From Fratercula arctica (Eukaryota > Chordata > Aves > Charadriiformes > Alcidae): 64,000 nt of DNA. Position numbers and translations under genes: made by a program. The notes under the pieces are model-generated. The model worked only from the letters and a program-made list of their open reading frames with translations. It searched no databases and was not told where the DNA came from. The DNA lies in contig CANTUZ010000007.1 in NCBI GenBank assembly GCA_947846985.1, positions 32,554,355 to 32,618,354 of the forward strand. The letters are read 5' to 3'. Shown here piece by piece: positions 24,961 through 39,900 of this stretch (positions within the stretch are counted from its first letter, which is position 1; each line of letters starts with the position of its first letter).

Positions 24961-27900
24961 TTAATCACTGTAGGTCAAGACACAACTAATTTCCTTTAGC
25001 GTTACCTTACCATGAGGCTCTTCATCTATTCCATCATCTTCCCACTGCTCTTCGTTTGCTAGGAGAGGATTCTGAGCGTCACACAAAGCTCTCATCGGGA
25101 AAAAATGTCCATCGCCTTGGCTGCATGGAAAACAAGCACAGAAAGACACTGTAAAAAGCAGCAAGTGATGCTGAAGGATGACAATTTCTACACATTCTAT
25201 CTGCAAACAAATTCTTCTGTTGCCTGCATTTCCAGTGTTTACTTATAATTATTTTTAAGTTTTGAAAAATACTGTGCTTATTTTTTGTGGCAGCTCAGAT
25301 ACCAAGTTTTACTAGCGAGTAGTTTGGTCCTCAGTTCCTTCAAGCTCTCTGGAGAATAGAAGTTCAAACCTGTAACCTGGAATTAAGTCATTTTTAGCAG
25401 AACTTAATGTGCCTAACTTGATCAAGTCATTTGGATACAGGGGAAAAAAAAAAAAAAACCAAACAAACAAACAGAAATCAAATGAACTTGAGGACAGCTA
25501 GAAGTGATCCTGCTCTAGGTGATCCTGCTTTGGCAGCAGGGTTGGACTAGATGATCTCCGAAGGTCCCTTCCAAACCCTAGAATTCTGTGATTCTGTGAA
25601 ATGCATATCTGGATATCAAACAAGAGTTTGAGAGTACGTTTAAATTCATGTAATGTAAACTAACAAAGTTAAAAACTAGATGTTCTAGCTTGGGCTGCAC
25701 CATACTGCATTCCCAAACATCCAGCAGAGGAAGTGTAAACTAGCTGAAGTGCCTTTTTCCTCTGATGATTTCTCTATGCAAGGAAAAGAACCTGAGTGTT
25801 CTCCCTGTGATGACTATACACACTGGTAACGCGCCTCTGACTGGCACTTCAGTGCTGCCTTTCATTAACGGAAAGCCTTTCTGTGCTAATCTTTTCCCTT
25901 TAACTATACTTACCAGTAGAAAACAGATGGCAGTGGGGATGCAACTGGGACTTTTACATTGCTACTTGAAAAAGTTGTGAATTGCTGTGCCAGCAAGTTA
26001 TTTTAAATTTTGTCCGGCTACAAAAGGAACTAAATTCCCATATACTTTACTACTGGTCTACTAAGTGCCAAAACAACATTTTCCCCTATGTTAAGAAACA
26101 TAAACTCTGTTTCAGGCAGAGGAGTCTGACAGATGAAGAAAACAGCATCTTTCAAGTGAACACCCACCCGCACACGTGCCACAGGAGTCCGGGAAGAATA
26201 CAAACACCTTGTGCCACACATTTAGTCCTCAAAAACCCTTCCCTTCCAGACTTGTGGTGAAGAGGATTAACACAGATGATGTTTGTTGCTGCACACCAGT
26301 TGTCTGCCAAGCCATACTATAATAGGTGTAACACACGAGGCTGCAGCAGGCATTTAAAAGTCAGTCCCTTCAGTTAATTGCATCAGCTTTTGGTACTGAC
26401 TTGACTATTACTTACCTAGAGGCAACAGGTAGTAACCAGAGCTTTTTTTCTTCTCCAAACACTTGCTGAAGATTCTTTACAAAGCCAAGATTGAATCCAT
26501 TTTTATCTGGGCCATTTTGAAACACTGGAGCTGAGAAAGCCTCTATATACAGATGCAATTTCAGTGGAAAAAAGAATGAAAATCAATGCCAAATACTCTG
26601 AAACAGGATTGTGAATGTTGTAGCCATCTAAAGACAACACAATTTAACAGATTATGAACTAACATGACAAAGTTTGAAAATAATAGTTTTTTCATTTTGC
26701 AAGCCTGTAAATACTTCCAAACCAAAGGTAGGAATTTGGTCTTGCAGCTGAACCATATGGAACAGTCAAACCGAGCTACAAACGGTTTGTTTAATCTAGA
26801 GAATAGTTAAAAATCTTTGCACAACACTTATTGAAATTCAGTGGGCAGAAATTTCTAAGTAAAAAAAATCTGCAGAACTAAGTAGGTTGGTCTTCAATGC
26901 ATATTTCAGAAGTGACACTGCAGATTTAAATTGCCATTCATTAATGATATAATGAACAAGCATTAAGAAGAAACATATGCAAATAGACCCTGTGTTATGG
27001 AGAGCCACAAAATTAAGAAAGGAGAGGGGAGGAGAACCTAGAGTGCACTAGAAACAATTTTATCTACCTTCTAAGCTGCTGCAGAGGTCTTGAAATGAGT
27101 TAATAACTATACAAAATCTGAGCATTTGCTCAAACTCCTGATAGTGTGTGTTTTGTTATAAAACTTCATCCAAAAAGCTTTAAAATTTGAACAACATCTA
27201 TCTGAGCAAAGACAAAGAAATCACTCGACAAAATCATACTGTTTCAGGTTTGCATTTCATTGGTTTTACAGTTGTAACTTCTTTGCCTTCGTCAATGAAG
27301 ATGGACACTGTTTTTCCCACCCTTACTAAGCTGTTTTAGGATACACTCCAGCATAATGAGAACGATTATTCCTGAAAAGTTGCACTCATTTCACAGCAAA
27401 TGTAGTTACACATATGCACAACATTTTTATAATTGGACTTTTACATTTTAAGGCTCTCATTTCCCTAACAAAGTTTTTGTCGTAATAAATTAATTGCAGC
27501 TCATTTGAAGTGACAAATTTCTGCAGCACTGTGCCAAGATCTTACATCTTCCTCCCCTCATAAGCCAGTGGAAATGTATAGAAGTAGAACACAAATGCCT
27601 TTTTCTTTTTTTGTTTTCCTTCTTACAGCACTTTTGGTATGTTTTACTTGAAGTAAGATACGAGAGCCTTACCTAAAGTAGATCTGTTTCTACTAACGAG
27701 CCAACAATGGTAGCCAAACAGAAACATAAGGCTTACGAAGAACATGATTGCCACAAAGAGAAGGAAAAGGACATGAAATTTGGAACGCCCATTCGTCAGT
27801 TCACCCTGGAAAGAAAAGCAACACAGAACAAATGATAAGAACAAATAAAAGCTGGAAATCCTTTGTTCCTAGAAAGATATCCTCTAAATCTCCTATTTGG

Positions 27901-30900
27901 AGTTCTCACACCTTACTATAAAAAGCAAGAAGAGACAAAGAAATGATCTGCTTCATTTCCCCTCCTGCAACCAAAGCAGAAAGAGTGGGTGTTTACTACT
28001 AACTTTTTGTATGTAACAGAGCCAGTACAACCACAGCTTCCCACCTGGGCACAAGAAACACGCCCTGTGCCCACAGGGAAATAAGCAGGCACAAGCTCTT
28101 GAAGCCCTGTTTGCATTCTGCTGAGTTTCCTGTGCATCTATTAAAATTCTGCACCTATTGCAATATAAGGCATGCCAAGAAAACCTGGCCTCCATAGCTA
28201 CAGCAACCAGGTAGTGTTAGAACCAAGCAGAGATGGTATGGAAGAGTTTAAAAGCCAAGCAGGATCTTACAAGCAAAAGAAACACTTCTTTCCTTCTATA
28301 TTAGAAGAGTCAAGTGCCAGAGATCCTCATAAGCATAGATCTACAGAAAGGCTGTAGGGACCTCCAAGGGAAAAAATTCCTTCTCAGCCTTTGGACATCC
28401 CATATATGCAGCCACAGAGCTCAAGCCTCCGTGCCTTTCTTAGCATAAGAAACAATTCTTGCTTGTGCCCCATGAGCATCTCAGGAGGCATTTTATGTAA
28501 GTGATTAGCCATTAAAATAACAGAAATGTAATAAATTAATGCACAGCAAAGGTAAGTTACCTAAACACAGTCACACAGAGTTAGCAGCAGAGGGGACATA
28601 AAAAACTGGAGACAAAAGACCAGTCTTTTACTGGAACTGTCAGTTGGCATTGCTTGCATATAAATGACAATCGATAACTGAATAACAAGCACACTTTATT
28701 TCAGTCAACTTTTAAATTGAGAAAGGAGTCATATGGGGATTAGAAAATGAACAAGTTTTTTTATATTGCTCAGTGAATATGTACAGATCAGTGCAGGATG
28801 TGATACTTTGATACTAGAGATTCTGACATACATACACGCAAACACAGGAACAGGAAGGGGATATAACTTCTTTGCCAGAAGCTAACTCTACAATTAGAAA
28901 TTCCTGAAGTCTATTTGCTTCTTGCTTTGTGCATTTCAGACATGTAATGGGAGTTATAATCAAAAAAGGGCTCAGGAAAATACCTTATGGAAGAAATGGA
29001 GACCCTCCATTCACTGAACACCAAAAAAGTAACAGGAGTGACTAAACCCCACCAGACTCACAGGGTATGAAAAAGTAACCAGATTTCACAACTTACTGTC
29101 CAATACTTAATGAAATACTTGAAGACTGTTGCAGCAATATACAAGCAATACAACAAAGAATAGGCTAAGAACAGTAGAAAGAATTTGTAGTTAGAAAATC
29201 CAATGCAGTTATTCACCCTAGAGAACAAAAGGAAAGTTGAAATCAGGATATGTACAGCACATGGTTGTAACACAATGAGTACTACAATTTTTTTTTTTGT
29301 TTTATTATAATAAAGCCTCTTGATTAGACAACACAGCTGCATCAATAAATAGCTCCCCACAGTGGTTAAAGTGAAACATAACAAAAGTCTTTTTGCTTTT
29401 CACTAGAAGACTTCTTGCTATGCCAAGTGAAAGGACAGTTCACGTTTTTGGAATCTGTTTTAAGTTGGTACAACTGGTAAATTTGTCGCAGAGGCAGGCT
29501 CTAATTACTCATGTCTATTTCTTGTCTGGTACTCAGATCTGGGATTTCTCTGTTACTTCATTCATCTGCAAAACTCAGGAGCCAGATTCACTGTCCCACA
29601 GCAATTCTCAAAAAGTATAAAGCGTAATTAATCCATGCACCATCTACACAAACCGTCTCTAACCATGCACAGGTGGCAGGCATCCTTTCAGAAACAATCT
29701 GCATGCAAATATTATTGAAAGCAACACCAACTGCATGCTGAAACAATTAGATACCCAAAATTAAAGGCTAAGCTGAAGTCCCTTTAAAATTTTAATAATA
29801 GTCAAAAATTGAATTAGTAGTTGGGTTTTAAATTATATCGATAAAACAGCTTTTTTTACACATAGTTTCTGGAACAAACATGAACGGTGTCTTTCAAAAT
29901 ATCAAACATTTCAGGCAATTTCAAAGTGTGATTATTTTATAAGTTTCCCAACATAACATGATGCATGGTCTAAACTGAAAGAGGCACACAGACATTATTC
30001 TGTGGAAGAAATATATTTACACAGCCTCTCCTTTCAGAAAACCACAAAGCAATATCTGAGACATACCATGGGCAGTGATGATCCATTTTTAGCACACATC
30101 TGCAAAAGGACAAAATAGAAAAATTGAAAATTTTTATTTGGTACGTATTTGCCAACTGCAGATCAATAGCAAAAGCCTCTGTTTTTTAACAAAAACCTAA
30201 CAGATTTCTACATGGCACAAACTCAAGATTATGCTGTCTCTTTGATTTTTTTTCATTTAGATATACTTTTAAGAGGGAACATTTATTACTTTTTCAAGGT
30301 CAATGTCCTTGATACTCTGCAAGATAAAAAGGAACTAAAATGATTTCTGCACTAGAGGGCTCAATAGTTTTGCAAAACACCACAGGTAAAGGCCTGGAAT
30401 TTAAAAAACAAAACAAAACAAAAAACCACTTAAACTCTTAAAAAAAAAGTCCAAATCATACTTTATTTTAACCTGCTTAAGTTAATCCGTTAATTTTCAT
30501 TAGATGGCATGTTTCCTAGCAACTTAATGCTGATACACTTGTAGGTGTAGGAACTGCAACCACTCCAGGGCCACAAATAGCAGCGATGGAACTGCTAACA
30601 CTGTCCCACAGGAACACACCCTGGTGGCTGCAGCTGGCACAGAGGTACTTGGGTGCCCTTATCTGTAAAAGGACACGTGAAGGACCAGCCCAACCCCATA
30701 ACTCAGTGATGACTGTATTCACCTCAGTGAAAAACAATCCAGGAACTTACATAGCACAAACAGAACAATGGTGACAACGATCAGGTTTTATTAGCTGGCA
30801 TCTATCACAGAATCGAATACCTGAAATTAAAGAGATGTTAATACCAAATAATAGAAAAGTGTTCTTTTTTTCAACATGTTAGTTAATATTCTGCTCATTT

Positions 30901-33900
30901 CCTAACTATTTGTATTCTTGCTCCTATCCCTTCAAAAGATAAGGGCATTTGCAGCTGATTTGTGCTGCCAGGTCATAATCAGATAAGCAAGGCTCATCAT
31001 TCTTCTGGAGACTTGCAGAAGTGGGGAACAATCCTCACTGCAAAGCCTACAACCAGCTTAAAAGCGATAAAACAAAATTGTACACTTCCCTCTGGCTTCC
31101 GCATTTACTCAGCCTGTACATACATTCCGTTTTGATCATTGCCTGTAGAGCAGTTCTTGACTTCAGAATTCTTTGGCTGGTCTGACAGAAATGAACAGGT
31201 CAAAGCCTCCAATACGCACACGGATTTTGTTAACCTTTGAAAGGAGTGCAGGAAGCATTTAATCACAGAACAAGGGCCAGAAACCTGCTCATAGAATTAT
31301 GTCCTGCATCTCTAAGTAAGACTCCATTTTAAGTAAAAACGAGTACCAATTTTATCATTCTATTACTAAATGCAGACAACACGAGTAGGCTTTTGAATGA
31401 AAAATACAAAGGGTAACATGTTGCTTCTCAAAGGCAGCACCTGATACTCTGCTGAAGAGAAACAGAAGCGTTCAAGGCTATTTTGTTTTCCCAACGTAAA
31501 ACCTGAGAGAGAAGGCATTAGCATTATTCGCACAGGAGTTACTCAGTGTATGCAGCGGCATTAGGAACGCCCCATCCACCGACAGTACCAGCTGGATTGC
31601 CAGCACACACTACTTCAGTGTGCTTGATTAGATTTAGAGAAACACAGTGCTCTGCACAGCTGACCTCCATTCCCTGTTCGCGTGTACACTGGCAACTTCC
31701 TTGCCATTTCAGCGAGAATTTGCCTCTGCACCTCTGGTCTTTCTTCATTTTCGTAGCGTTCTTTGTCAGCATAGGACATATGATACTAGAAGCAGAAGTC
31801 ATGAGAGGAGCAGTTACCCATGGGGAGCAGAGATAATATTTAAAATACAGGCAAGTTTGGAAACATTTTTACCTCCCACTCCTTCTAATGAGATTAATGA
31901 AAATGTGTTTGTTAAACAGACAAAAAGAGATACACAAACACTATGCTCATTCTATGGCTCCAAACATAGTGTTTTATTAGTATTTCATAAAGAGGTGAAA
32001 TAAAATGCAAAAAAAAAAAAAAATCCACCAATTCCAGCAACATGAAAAAGTAAGTATTTGGTAGAAAAAGAATTGAAACACGTCTGCCTCTGACTGTCTT
32101 GTGCTCCAACTACTAAATCATATTCTTGTCCTAAAATAAGCCACCTGTGTTAAAAAACCAATATCAAACCCTTCACTAAAGTATTATTCATGAAACATTC
32201 TAGTGAACCCCAGTTTCTCTTTACTGTAGCACATTGTTACATTTATCTTTCATGGTGCTGCTGACCAGGGAATCATAGAATGGTTGCAGTTGGAAGGGAC
32301 CTTAAAAATTATCCAGTTCCAACTAGACCAGGCTGCTCAAAGCCCCATCCAGCCTGGTCTTGAACACCTCCAGGGATGGGGCATCCACAGCTTCTCTGGG
32401 CAACCTGGGCCAGTGTCTCACCACCCTCACAGTAAAGAATTTCTTCCTGATATCTAATCTAAATCTACCCTCTTTCAGTTTAAAACTGTTACCTCTCATC
32501 CTGTCACTATGCTCCCTGATAAAGAGCCTTTCCTGCAGCCCCTTTAGGTACTGCAAGGGCACTATAAGGTCTCCCTGGAGCCTTCTGTTTTCCAGGCTGA
32601 AGAACCCCAACTCGCTCAGCCTGTCTTCGTAGCAGAGGTGCTCCAGCATCTGATCATCTTCGTGGCCTCTTCTGGACTCGCTCTTGACAGGTCCATGTCC
32701 TTCTTATGTTGGGGCCCCAGAGCTGGACACAGTACTGCCGGTGGGGTCTCCACAGGAGCGGAGTAGAGGGGCAGAATCACCTCCCTTGACCTGCTGGCCA
32801 CGCTGCTTTTGATGCAGCCCAGGATACAGTTAGATTTCTGGGCTTCAGGCACACATTGTCAGCTCATGTTGAGCTTCTCATCAACCAACATCCCCAAGGA
32901 AGTACAAGGGCTGGGGCTACGCGTATACCTAGCACCAAATTAAAAGCCATACGCTATGCACAAAGCCACAGTCCTCACTGCCACAGACATGCAACATCAC
33001 AATCTCAGCATGTTTAAAATGAAAATGATTCTTCTATCCCTCACTATCACAAAAAGAGAGTCTGACAAATGAAGCAAACTTAACCACTACAAAGAGGCCT
33101 GCTCCAGCCGGCAAAGGGCTCCCAGCAGAGCGGGCAATGCTGGACTGTGGTGGGACACTGAATGTTCACATAGACATCACAACAATCTGGCTCAAGAGAT
33201 CAAGAAACCCCACTGCCATTATAAACGCACCCATTTCCACCTGCACTGTAACATCTTCCATGAAGAGTGAAAACCAAAACTGAAGGTCCTTACTCAGGAG
33301 ACTCCAGCAAAGCTAGGTTAAGGAAAGTCCTGAGGATTTGGCTTGCAACTTGTTAAATGCTTAGAGATCAACGACACTATAAATATGGAAGTTAATAATC
33401 ATCAATCCTATTACTCTCAACATGAAAAATCCTATTAGCTCCTGGAACACCTGTAAAAGCAGCTTTAAAAGTTAACACCATCTCTGATTTAAATCCCATT
33501 CTTTGGGGAGTCAAATTATTCTCGGAACGGTAAATTACTCCAGTTTTACGAACAACTCTAAGTCACTTTCCATCTCTTTAGTAAATCCAATCAGTTGTCC
33601 AGATCAACTAGACTGAAGGATTTTTGAGTTCTCTTTAGCACCCCTGCTTTCATTCTGCAATGAATGAAAAAGTGCTTGGACTCTTACCTTTTTGCCTGGC
33701 TGCACCGGGAGTGTAAAAATAGACTTCCAGTATGTCCACACAAAGAGTACAAAGAGAATATGGAATATTATAAGATAGGCCACTAAAAAACAAAACAAAA
33801 CATAACAAAAAACAGAAGCAGAACAATGACTTCTTAAGCAAAAGTTTCATTCATGATGGGCATAATTCCAATCTTTCACAACAATGACAAAAAAGAAAAA

Positions 33901-36900
33901 AAAAGGAAAAAAGAAAGATTTACAGTACCAACCAGTATTACAATACAGCTAAACCTTCTGGCCAAAGTGTCAGTAGAATTTCAGAGACCTGTGGCTGCAG
34001 GCGGGGTTACCTATCTCAAAAGCCTCCCCTTCCCCACCCGATCTGATTCCGTGGGTGAGGAAGACACAGCTATAAGAAACTTCAGCCACGGGGCAGGTGA
34101 CAACCCTCTATCACTGGGAATGACAGGATTCCTGTCTCCTCCCCACATCCTAGGCATAGGCAAAGCAGAACTCGCTGGTGCTGAGCAGCGTAAGTGTTAA
34201 TACTGCGATACTCCAGCATCTCCAAATTTTGGGTTCAGTTGCTACTGAATGCACTTAGAATCACAGCACCATATTATCAGTGTGCTGTCCACCCATGCAT
34301 GCAATGTATTCTTCACCAATTATGAGAGTTGAAGAGAAATAACATGCTCTAGCAGAACTTTACATCAGCAGAAAAAAAAAAAAAATCTAACTTCTTATTA
34401 AACATCTTTTAGATTTGCCACAGTTGATCCAATAAAGCAGATCGGCAAAATATCCCTCAAATTAAGCAAAACAGGTCTTGTGATTATTGAGGAAGAACTG
34501 TAACCCACTAGACAAAACATTATCACATGAAATCCAGTATGCATAAAAGTAATCTTATTTCAATATGCAAACTTTATTTCAAAGACTTTGGGCATAAGCA
34601 GGCATACTGTGATTCAAAAAGCGAAATGGCAGTTATCCTTCAGCTACACAAGCTATTTGATTGTTATTTCTTTAATACTTGACTCACTAAGACATTATCA
34701 AACAGTTACAAGACAGTTTTATTTAAACACACCATTTAATCATAATAATAAACTCATTTTCCCCGTTTCATTTAATTCTAGCAAATTAAGATTAAAGTAA
34801 CCACTACTACTGGCAAGAAAAGTCTAACATTCAAACACTTCCTAACTTCTTATGCAAGACTGACTGTATGAAAATGCAATTGGTAAAGAGGCCAAACACA
34901 ACTAAGACTTTCTAATGAGATGGCAAATGATCTGATACACCTCACAAGAATGTGATGGATTGCGTGACTCATCTGTGAATCAACAATAATTCATTATTGT
35001 GCTGTTTGCTTGAGAAGTTAGCCTTATACTACACGCAGGTAGAGCTCAGTCATTTTTAAATTAACATGTAAGGAAATAAATCTTGCAACAGGTTTCATAA
35101 AGCAATACAGCAGCATGTTAGAGGAAGCTGACCTGGAGATGTACTAATAGATTAGGCAACTAATAACTTTTTCTGCTGAATAATCACTAGCATCATGCTT
35201 TCTATAAGTAACAGTTTCTCTGTAACAATTGTAAATATTAGGACAGCTCTCCAGTGGAAACAAAATTTACTTGTTGCAGCAATCTGGAGGATCTGTAAAG
35301 TACCAGCTGGCATTATTCTCCATGGGACATTTTGCCAGCTGAAAACCACTACACCTACTTTATCCTTCATAACCCTGGAAGAAGAAATGAAGGTAAGAGG
35401 CCATCCATATTAGCCAAATGCTGCCAAAGCACCTCCAGGAAAGAAGAGAAGGAATACTAAAATGGCAACTAATCCCTTGTTCTTAGAACATGAGTGTGGC
35501 CTCCAACAACACACCAGTGGAAAAAGTCTCATCAAGCGATCCTGCTGCTCTGCCCAACTCGTTCTGCCTCCGGGTCCTGAAAAACATGTCCCCCAACCTG
35601 GACTACCACACGAATCCTAGAAGTGTTCAAGACACATACTAATGACACAGAAATGTTTGCTCTAATTCATCTGTGGCAGTAACTGAAAGTTACTGTGTTA
35701 CCACTCAATAGATGGTTAGTGGTCAACAGAACCAAGCAAAACATCTGCAAAAGCCTCCTACAAAAAACATTACAAAAAGCTTTCACTTTTAGCAGGCCAC
35801 AGAACAGAACTAGTCTTTGCTGTTTGGCTTGTAAAATCAGCTCTGAAACCGTAAAACACATAGGGACAAAAGGGGCATGGGTATATACACATAGATATAC
35901 ATAGTTTTTTCTGAAAGAGTAAAAGGGATCAAAGCCTTTTCATGTTCTTCTGCTTATACTGCGACTAAACAGAGGCATTTCCCAATACATCCATAAGTTA
36001 TAGCATGTCTAACAACACATGCTGTATACTTCATGAATGTGTAATTACAGGAAGGCAACACTGAAAAGTATGTAAGTTTAAAAAAATTGTCAGAAAGTAT
36101 TTTTAATATTTTAACTAGAACATTTGTGCATCTTTTACACAAGGACTGAATGTCAAATAGTAAACTGAATGCACATACCTTTTTCCACAGGGTTGCTCAG
36201 TGTCACTGAAAAAGAAAAAACCATGTGTCTACAGAGCAAATAAGATTCCCAGAAAAGTTCGTGACAAATGATGTTTCTATTTGAAATAGAGCCATGTCTT
36301 TCATATTGGTTGAAAGACAGAGCTCAGAGGCTGTGATTAGGGGCACAGAGTCTAGATGGAGGTCAGTGGCGAGTGGTGTTCCCCAGAGGGTCAGTACTGG
36401 GTCCAGTCCTCTCCAATATATTCATCAATGACCTGGATAAGGGGATACAGTGCACCCTCAGCAAGTTTGCCGATGACACAAAGCTGGGGGGGGGTGGCTG
36501 ACACACCAGAAGGCTGTGCCGCCATGCAGAGAGAACTAGACAGGCTGGAGAGTTGGGCAGAGAGGAACCTTATGAAATTCAACAAGGGCAAGTGTAGGGT
36601 GCTGCACCTGGGGAGGAATAACCCCCTGCACCAGTACAGGTTGGGGATGACCTGCTGGAGAGCAGCTTGGTGGAAAGAGACCTGGGAGTCCTGGTGGACA
36701 ACAGGATGACCATGAGCCAGCAATGTGCCCTTGTGGCCAAGAAGGCCAATGGCATCCTGGGGTGCATGAAGAAGAGTGTGGCCAGCAGGTCAAGGGAGGT
36801 CACCCTCTCCCTCTACTCTGCCTTGGTGAGGCCGCACCTGGAGGACTGTGTCCAGCTCTGGGCTCCCCGGTTCAAGAAGGACAGGGAACTGCTGGAGAGG

Positions 36901-39900
36901 GGACAGCAAAGGGCTACAAAGATGATGAGGGGACTGGAACACCTCTCTTATGGAGAAAGGCTGAAGGATTTGGGTCTCCTCAGTCTGGAAAAAAAAACGG
37001 CTGAGGGGGGACCTTATCAACACTTATAAACACTGACAGGGTGGGTGTCAGGAGGATGGGGCCAGGCTCTTTTCAGTGGTGCCCAGTGACAGGACAAGAG
37101 GCAATGGGCACAAACTTGAGCATAGGAAGTTCCACCTAAACATGAGGAGGAACTTCTTTACCCTGAGGGTGGCAGAGCACTGGAACAGGCTGCCCAGAGA
37201 GGTGGTGGAGTCTCCGTCTCTGGAGACATTCCAAACCCACCTGGACACGTTCCTGTGCAACCTGCTCTAAGGTGACCCTGCTCTGGCAGGGGGGTTGGAC
37301 TAGATGATCTCCAGAGGTCCCTTCCAACCCTACGATTCTGTGATTTTAGGAAAAAAGTTGAATTTCAACAGCCAAAAAGAGCCCACAGTTTAGCATCAAA
37401 TCAAAAGCATCCAAAACAATTCCTTGCTTGCTCACGCAAATGACACCTGCAACAAGATGTTCAAGAATTGCTACTTACGCTTTATTTTCCCTTGTTATGA
37501 GATATGTTTTGTTTACTTGTACATTAGAAATATGAAAAGAATAATCCTCTGGTGACAGTGATGTCCGTCACCAGGGCTCCTCTAGTAACTGTCCAAGCAA
37601 CATCACTATGCATGTATTTATAAGCATGTACTTGTAGCCTGCTTTGTACTAGTCTCTAGGTGGTCTTGATCCTCCACAGTAAGCCGTGCCCAAATGCCTT
37701 TCTGCATCAGCATAAATTAAAAACTACAAATTCTCTTGGCTTTGGTCTAGTCAGCAACAAAGGATATACTGTAATGACTCAATTATTTTTACACTAGTGG
37801 AGTTTTTACAACCCCTCCTTACTTTACCATAATCATAGGAACAGTCCCTGCTAACAGAACCACTTTGAGTAACCAGCAAAGGGTACATTGCTCAATGTGT
37901 ACTTCTACTGATTATTTTAAAATCCATCCATTATTTTAAAAGTCATCATCCAAGTTTAACAGAAAAGGTAAAGACATCTTTCTTTAATTGAAAACGGAGC
38001 AGTTTTGTGATATCTTCACAGAATACTGCTTGGACGACAAAGATCATTCGTGGGATGGGAGCCCTTTATATCAAGTCTATAGCCTTGAATCTAAAGGTTG
38101 CAACCAAAATATGTTGCTCCCTGGAGGAACAGAGGAGTGAAAGGAAACTAGTGGCCACAGATCATCTCCCACAGGCACAGTAATCTTACAAAAATAAGAT
38201 CATACTGTTGGAAGACTCAAAGATTTAAGAGGTTATACATACAAGCAGTGACCCCTTCAGTAATTCTGTTAGGTTATACAGAAAAATAAGTGATTGAGGG
38301 ATTGGAGCCTTTTACTCCTAGCCTACAGCCAGTGCCTGGAAAGAAAACTCTACTCTTCAAGACTCACTCTATCATCTTACTTGTATAACAAACTTGGAAA
38401 ATGTAAGTCAGAGTAGGAACCAAGAGGTCTTGCTTTAACTAATGAAAGTAGCTTTTTTTAAAACCATGCTAACAAACAATTTTGATCTACACAAGAATGT
38501 AGATGAAAAAAGAGACCAAATATTTGCTGTGTCTCTGCACACTCAATTTCAGATGAACAAGACAGTTAGGAAACCTTTAGTTTTCCCTTTGGCTTCCTGC
38601 AAATCAAACTATGAAGAGCACTATTTTCAGAAATAGTGCTTGGTTTCCCCTGAAGTACATCGCACTTGCAGCATGGCCTTTCTAAGGATTTTACTTGAGG
38701 AAAGAGCACACTCCTAAATAAAGATTATATAAAAGGTTTTATTGCAGGACACTGGGTCATCGTTCTCACTGTGGCGGCAACCACCAACCAGACATGAAAC
38801 CAAGGCCTCCTCTGGAGTATTGACTTGTGGCCATACCAGTCATTGAAAGTTTAAAACCCAGTATCATGAGATACCTCTAGGACATCACCCCCACACTACT
38901 TTCAATCCTCAGCAGTTGGCACAACTAAAGATGAAAATCAAGAATCCAAACAGACCATCTACTATTTACATGCTTGCAACAGCTGAAATGGCAATACACA
39001 ATGGAAACCTGAAAAAAAAAAAAGCCAACACTATAGCCTTGCTATGTTAGAAATCTGGAAGAGAGATAATGTCCTGAGAGCTGGCTTGCAAGTAACTGCA
39101 CATGCCAACAGTTAACGTTCAAATCCTAAAATAATTAATTTAGTCATTTCAACTTCTGTATAGATAACCTCCTCCACACACAAATAAAATGCATGAAAGA
39201 TGGGGCAAAAAAAAATAGACGAGTGTGGGCAAAGGAGTGATTTTAAGCTGTGATTCTAGGCAGTGAGATGAACTCCTGCCAGCTTAACCAACACTTGCAG
39301 AATAATACAGGCCCAATCCAAACCCCACTTAAATCAGCAGAGTCTTTCCTAATAGCTGCACTAAGACTTGAAATTAACCAGTGTTAAATATTACTGAATT
39401 TGCACAGCACTGCAAACAAAGCATACTTCAAGAGACCGACAACATTTCAGAAACAAACTCTAAATTTTTTGTCACTCAGTCTAATTGACAGTTACATGCA
39501 CCTTGGAGATATTGTTTCATGTGAATTCTAGAAAGAAACAGCCCACAATCTCAGAGATGGAATAAAATGTCATGAAGTATTTAAGGGTTTTGCCTAGCTG
39601 CCAATTAAAACAGATCAAAGAAGCTGCATTTCATTTTTGTCCCTGTTGAGAAAAAAACCAGATCTTACTGCATTGGCAACCCTAACAAAAATCTGATTTA
39701 ATTTTGCTGTGCAGTACCTGAAGGCAGCTCTTTTCACAGAAATGTCTCGAACTACCATTCTGCGAACTGTGGCTTCCTTCATCCAGTTTGCCTCGTTCTG
39801 AAAAGAGAGACACATGCTCCTCCTCACAATTTCAGAAGCCCAAGCTACCAGCTTTCCCCTCCACCTCCAGCAGACCTAGCAAACATTTCTTCATGCAATG

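Noticed and set aside
36356..37270. Several long ORFs on both strands
   Set aside because: All are frames of a CR1 reverse-transcriptase fragment, not host genes.
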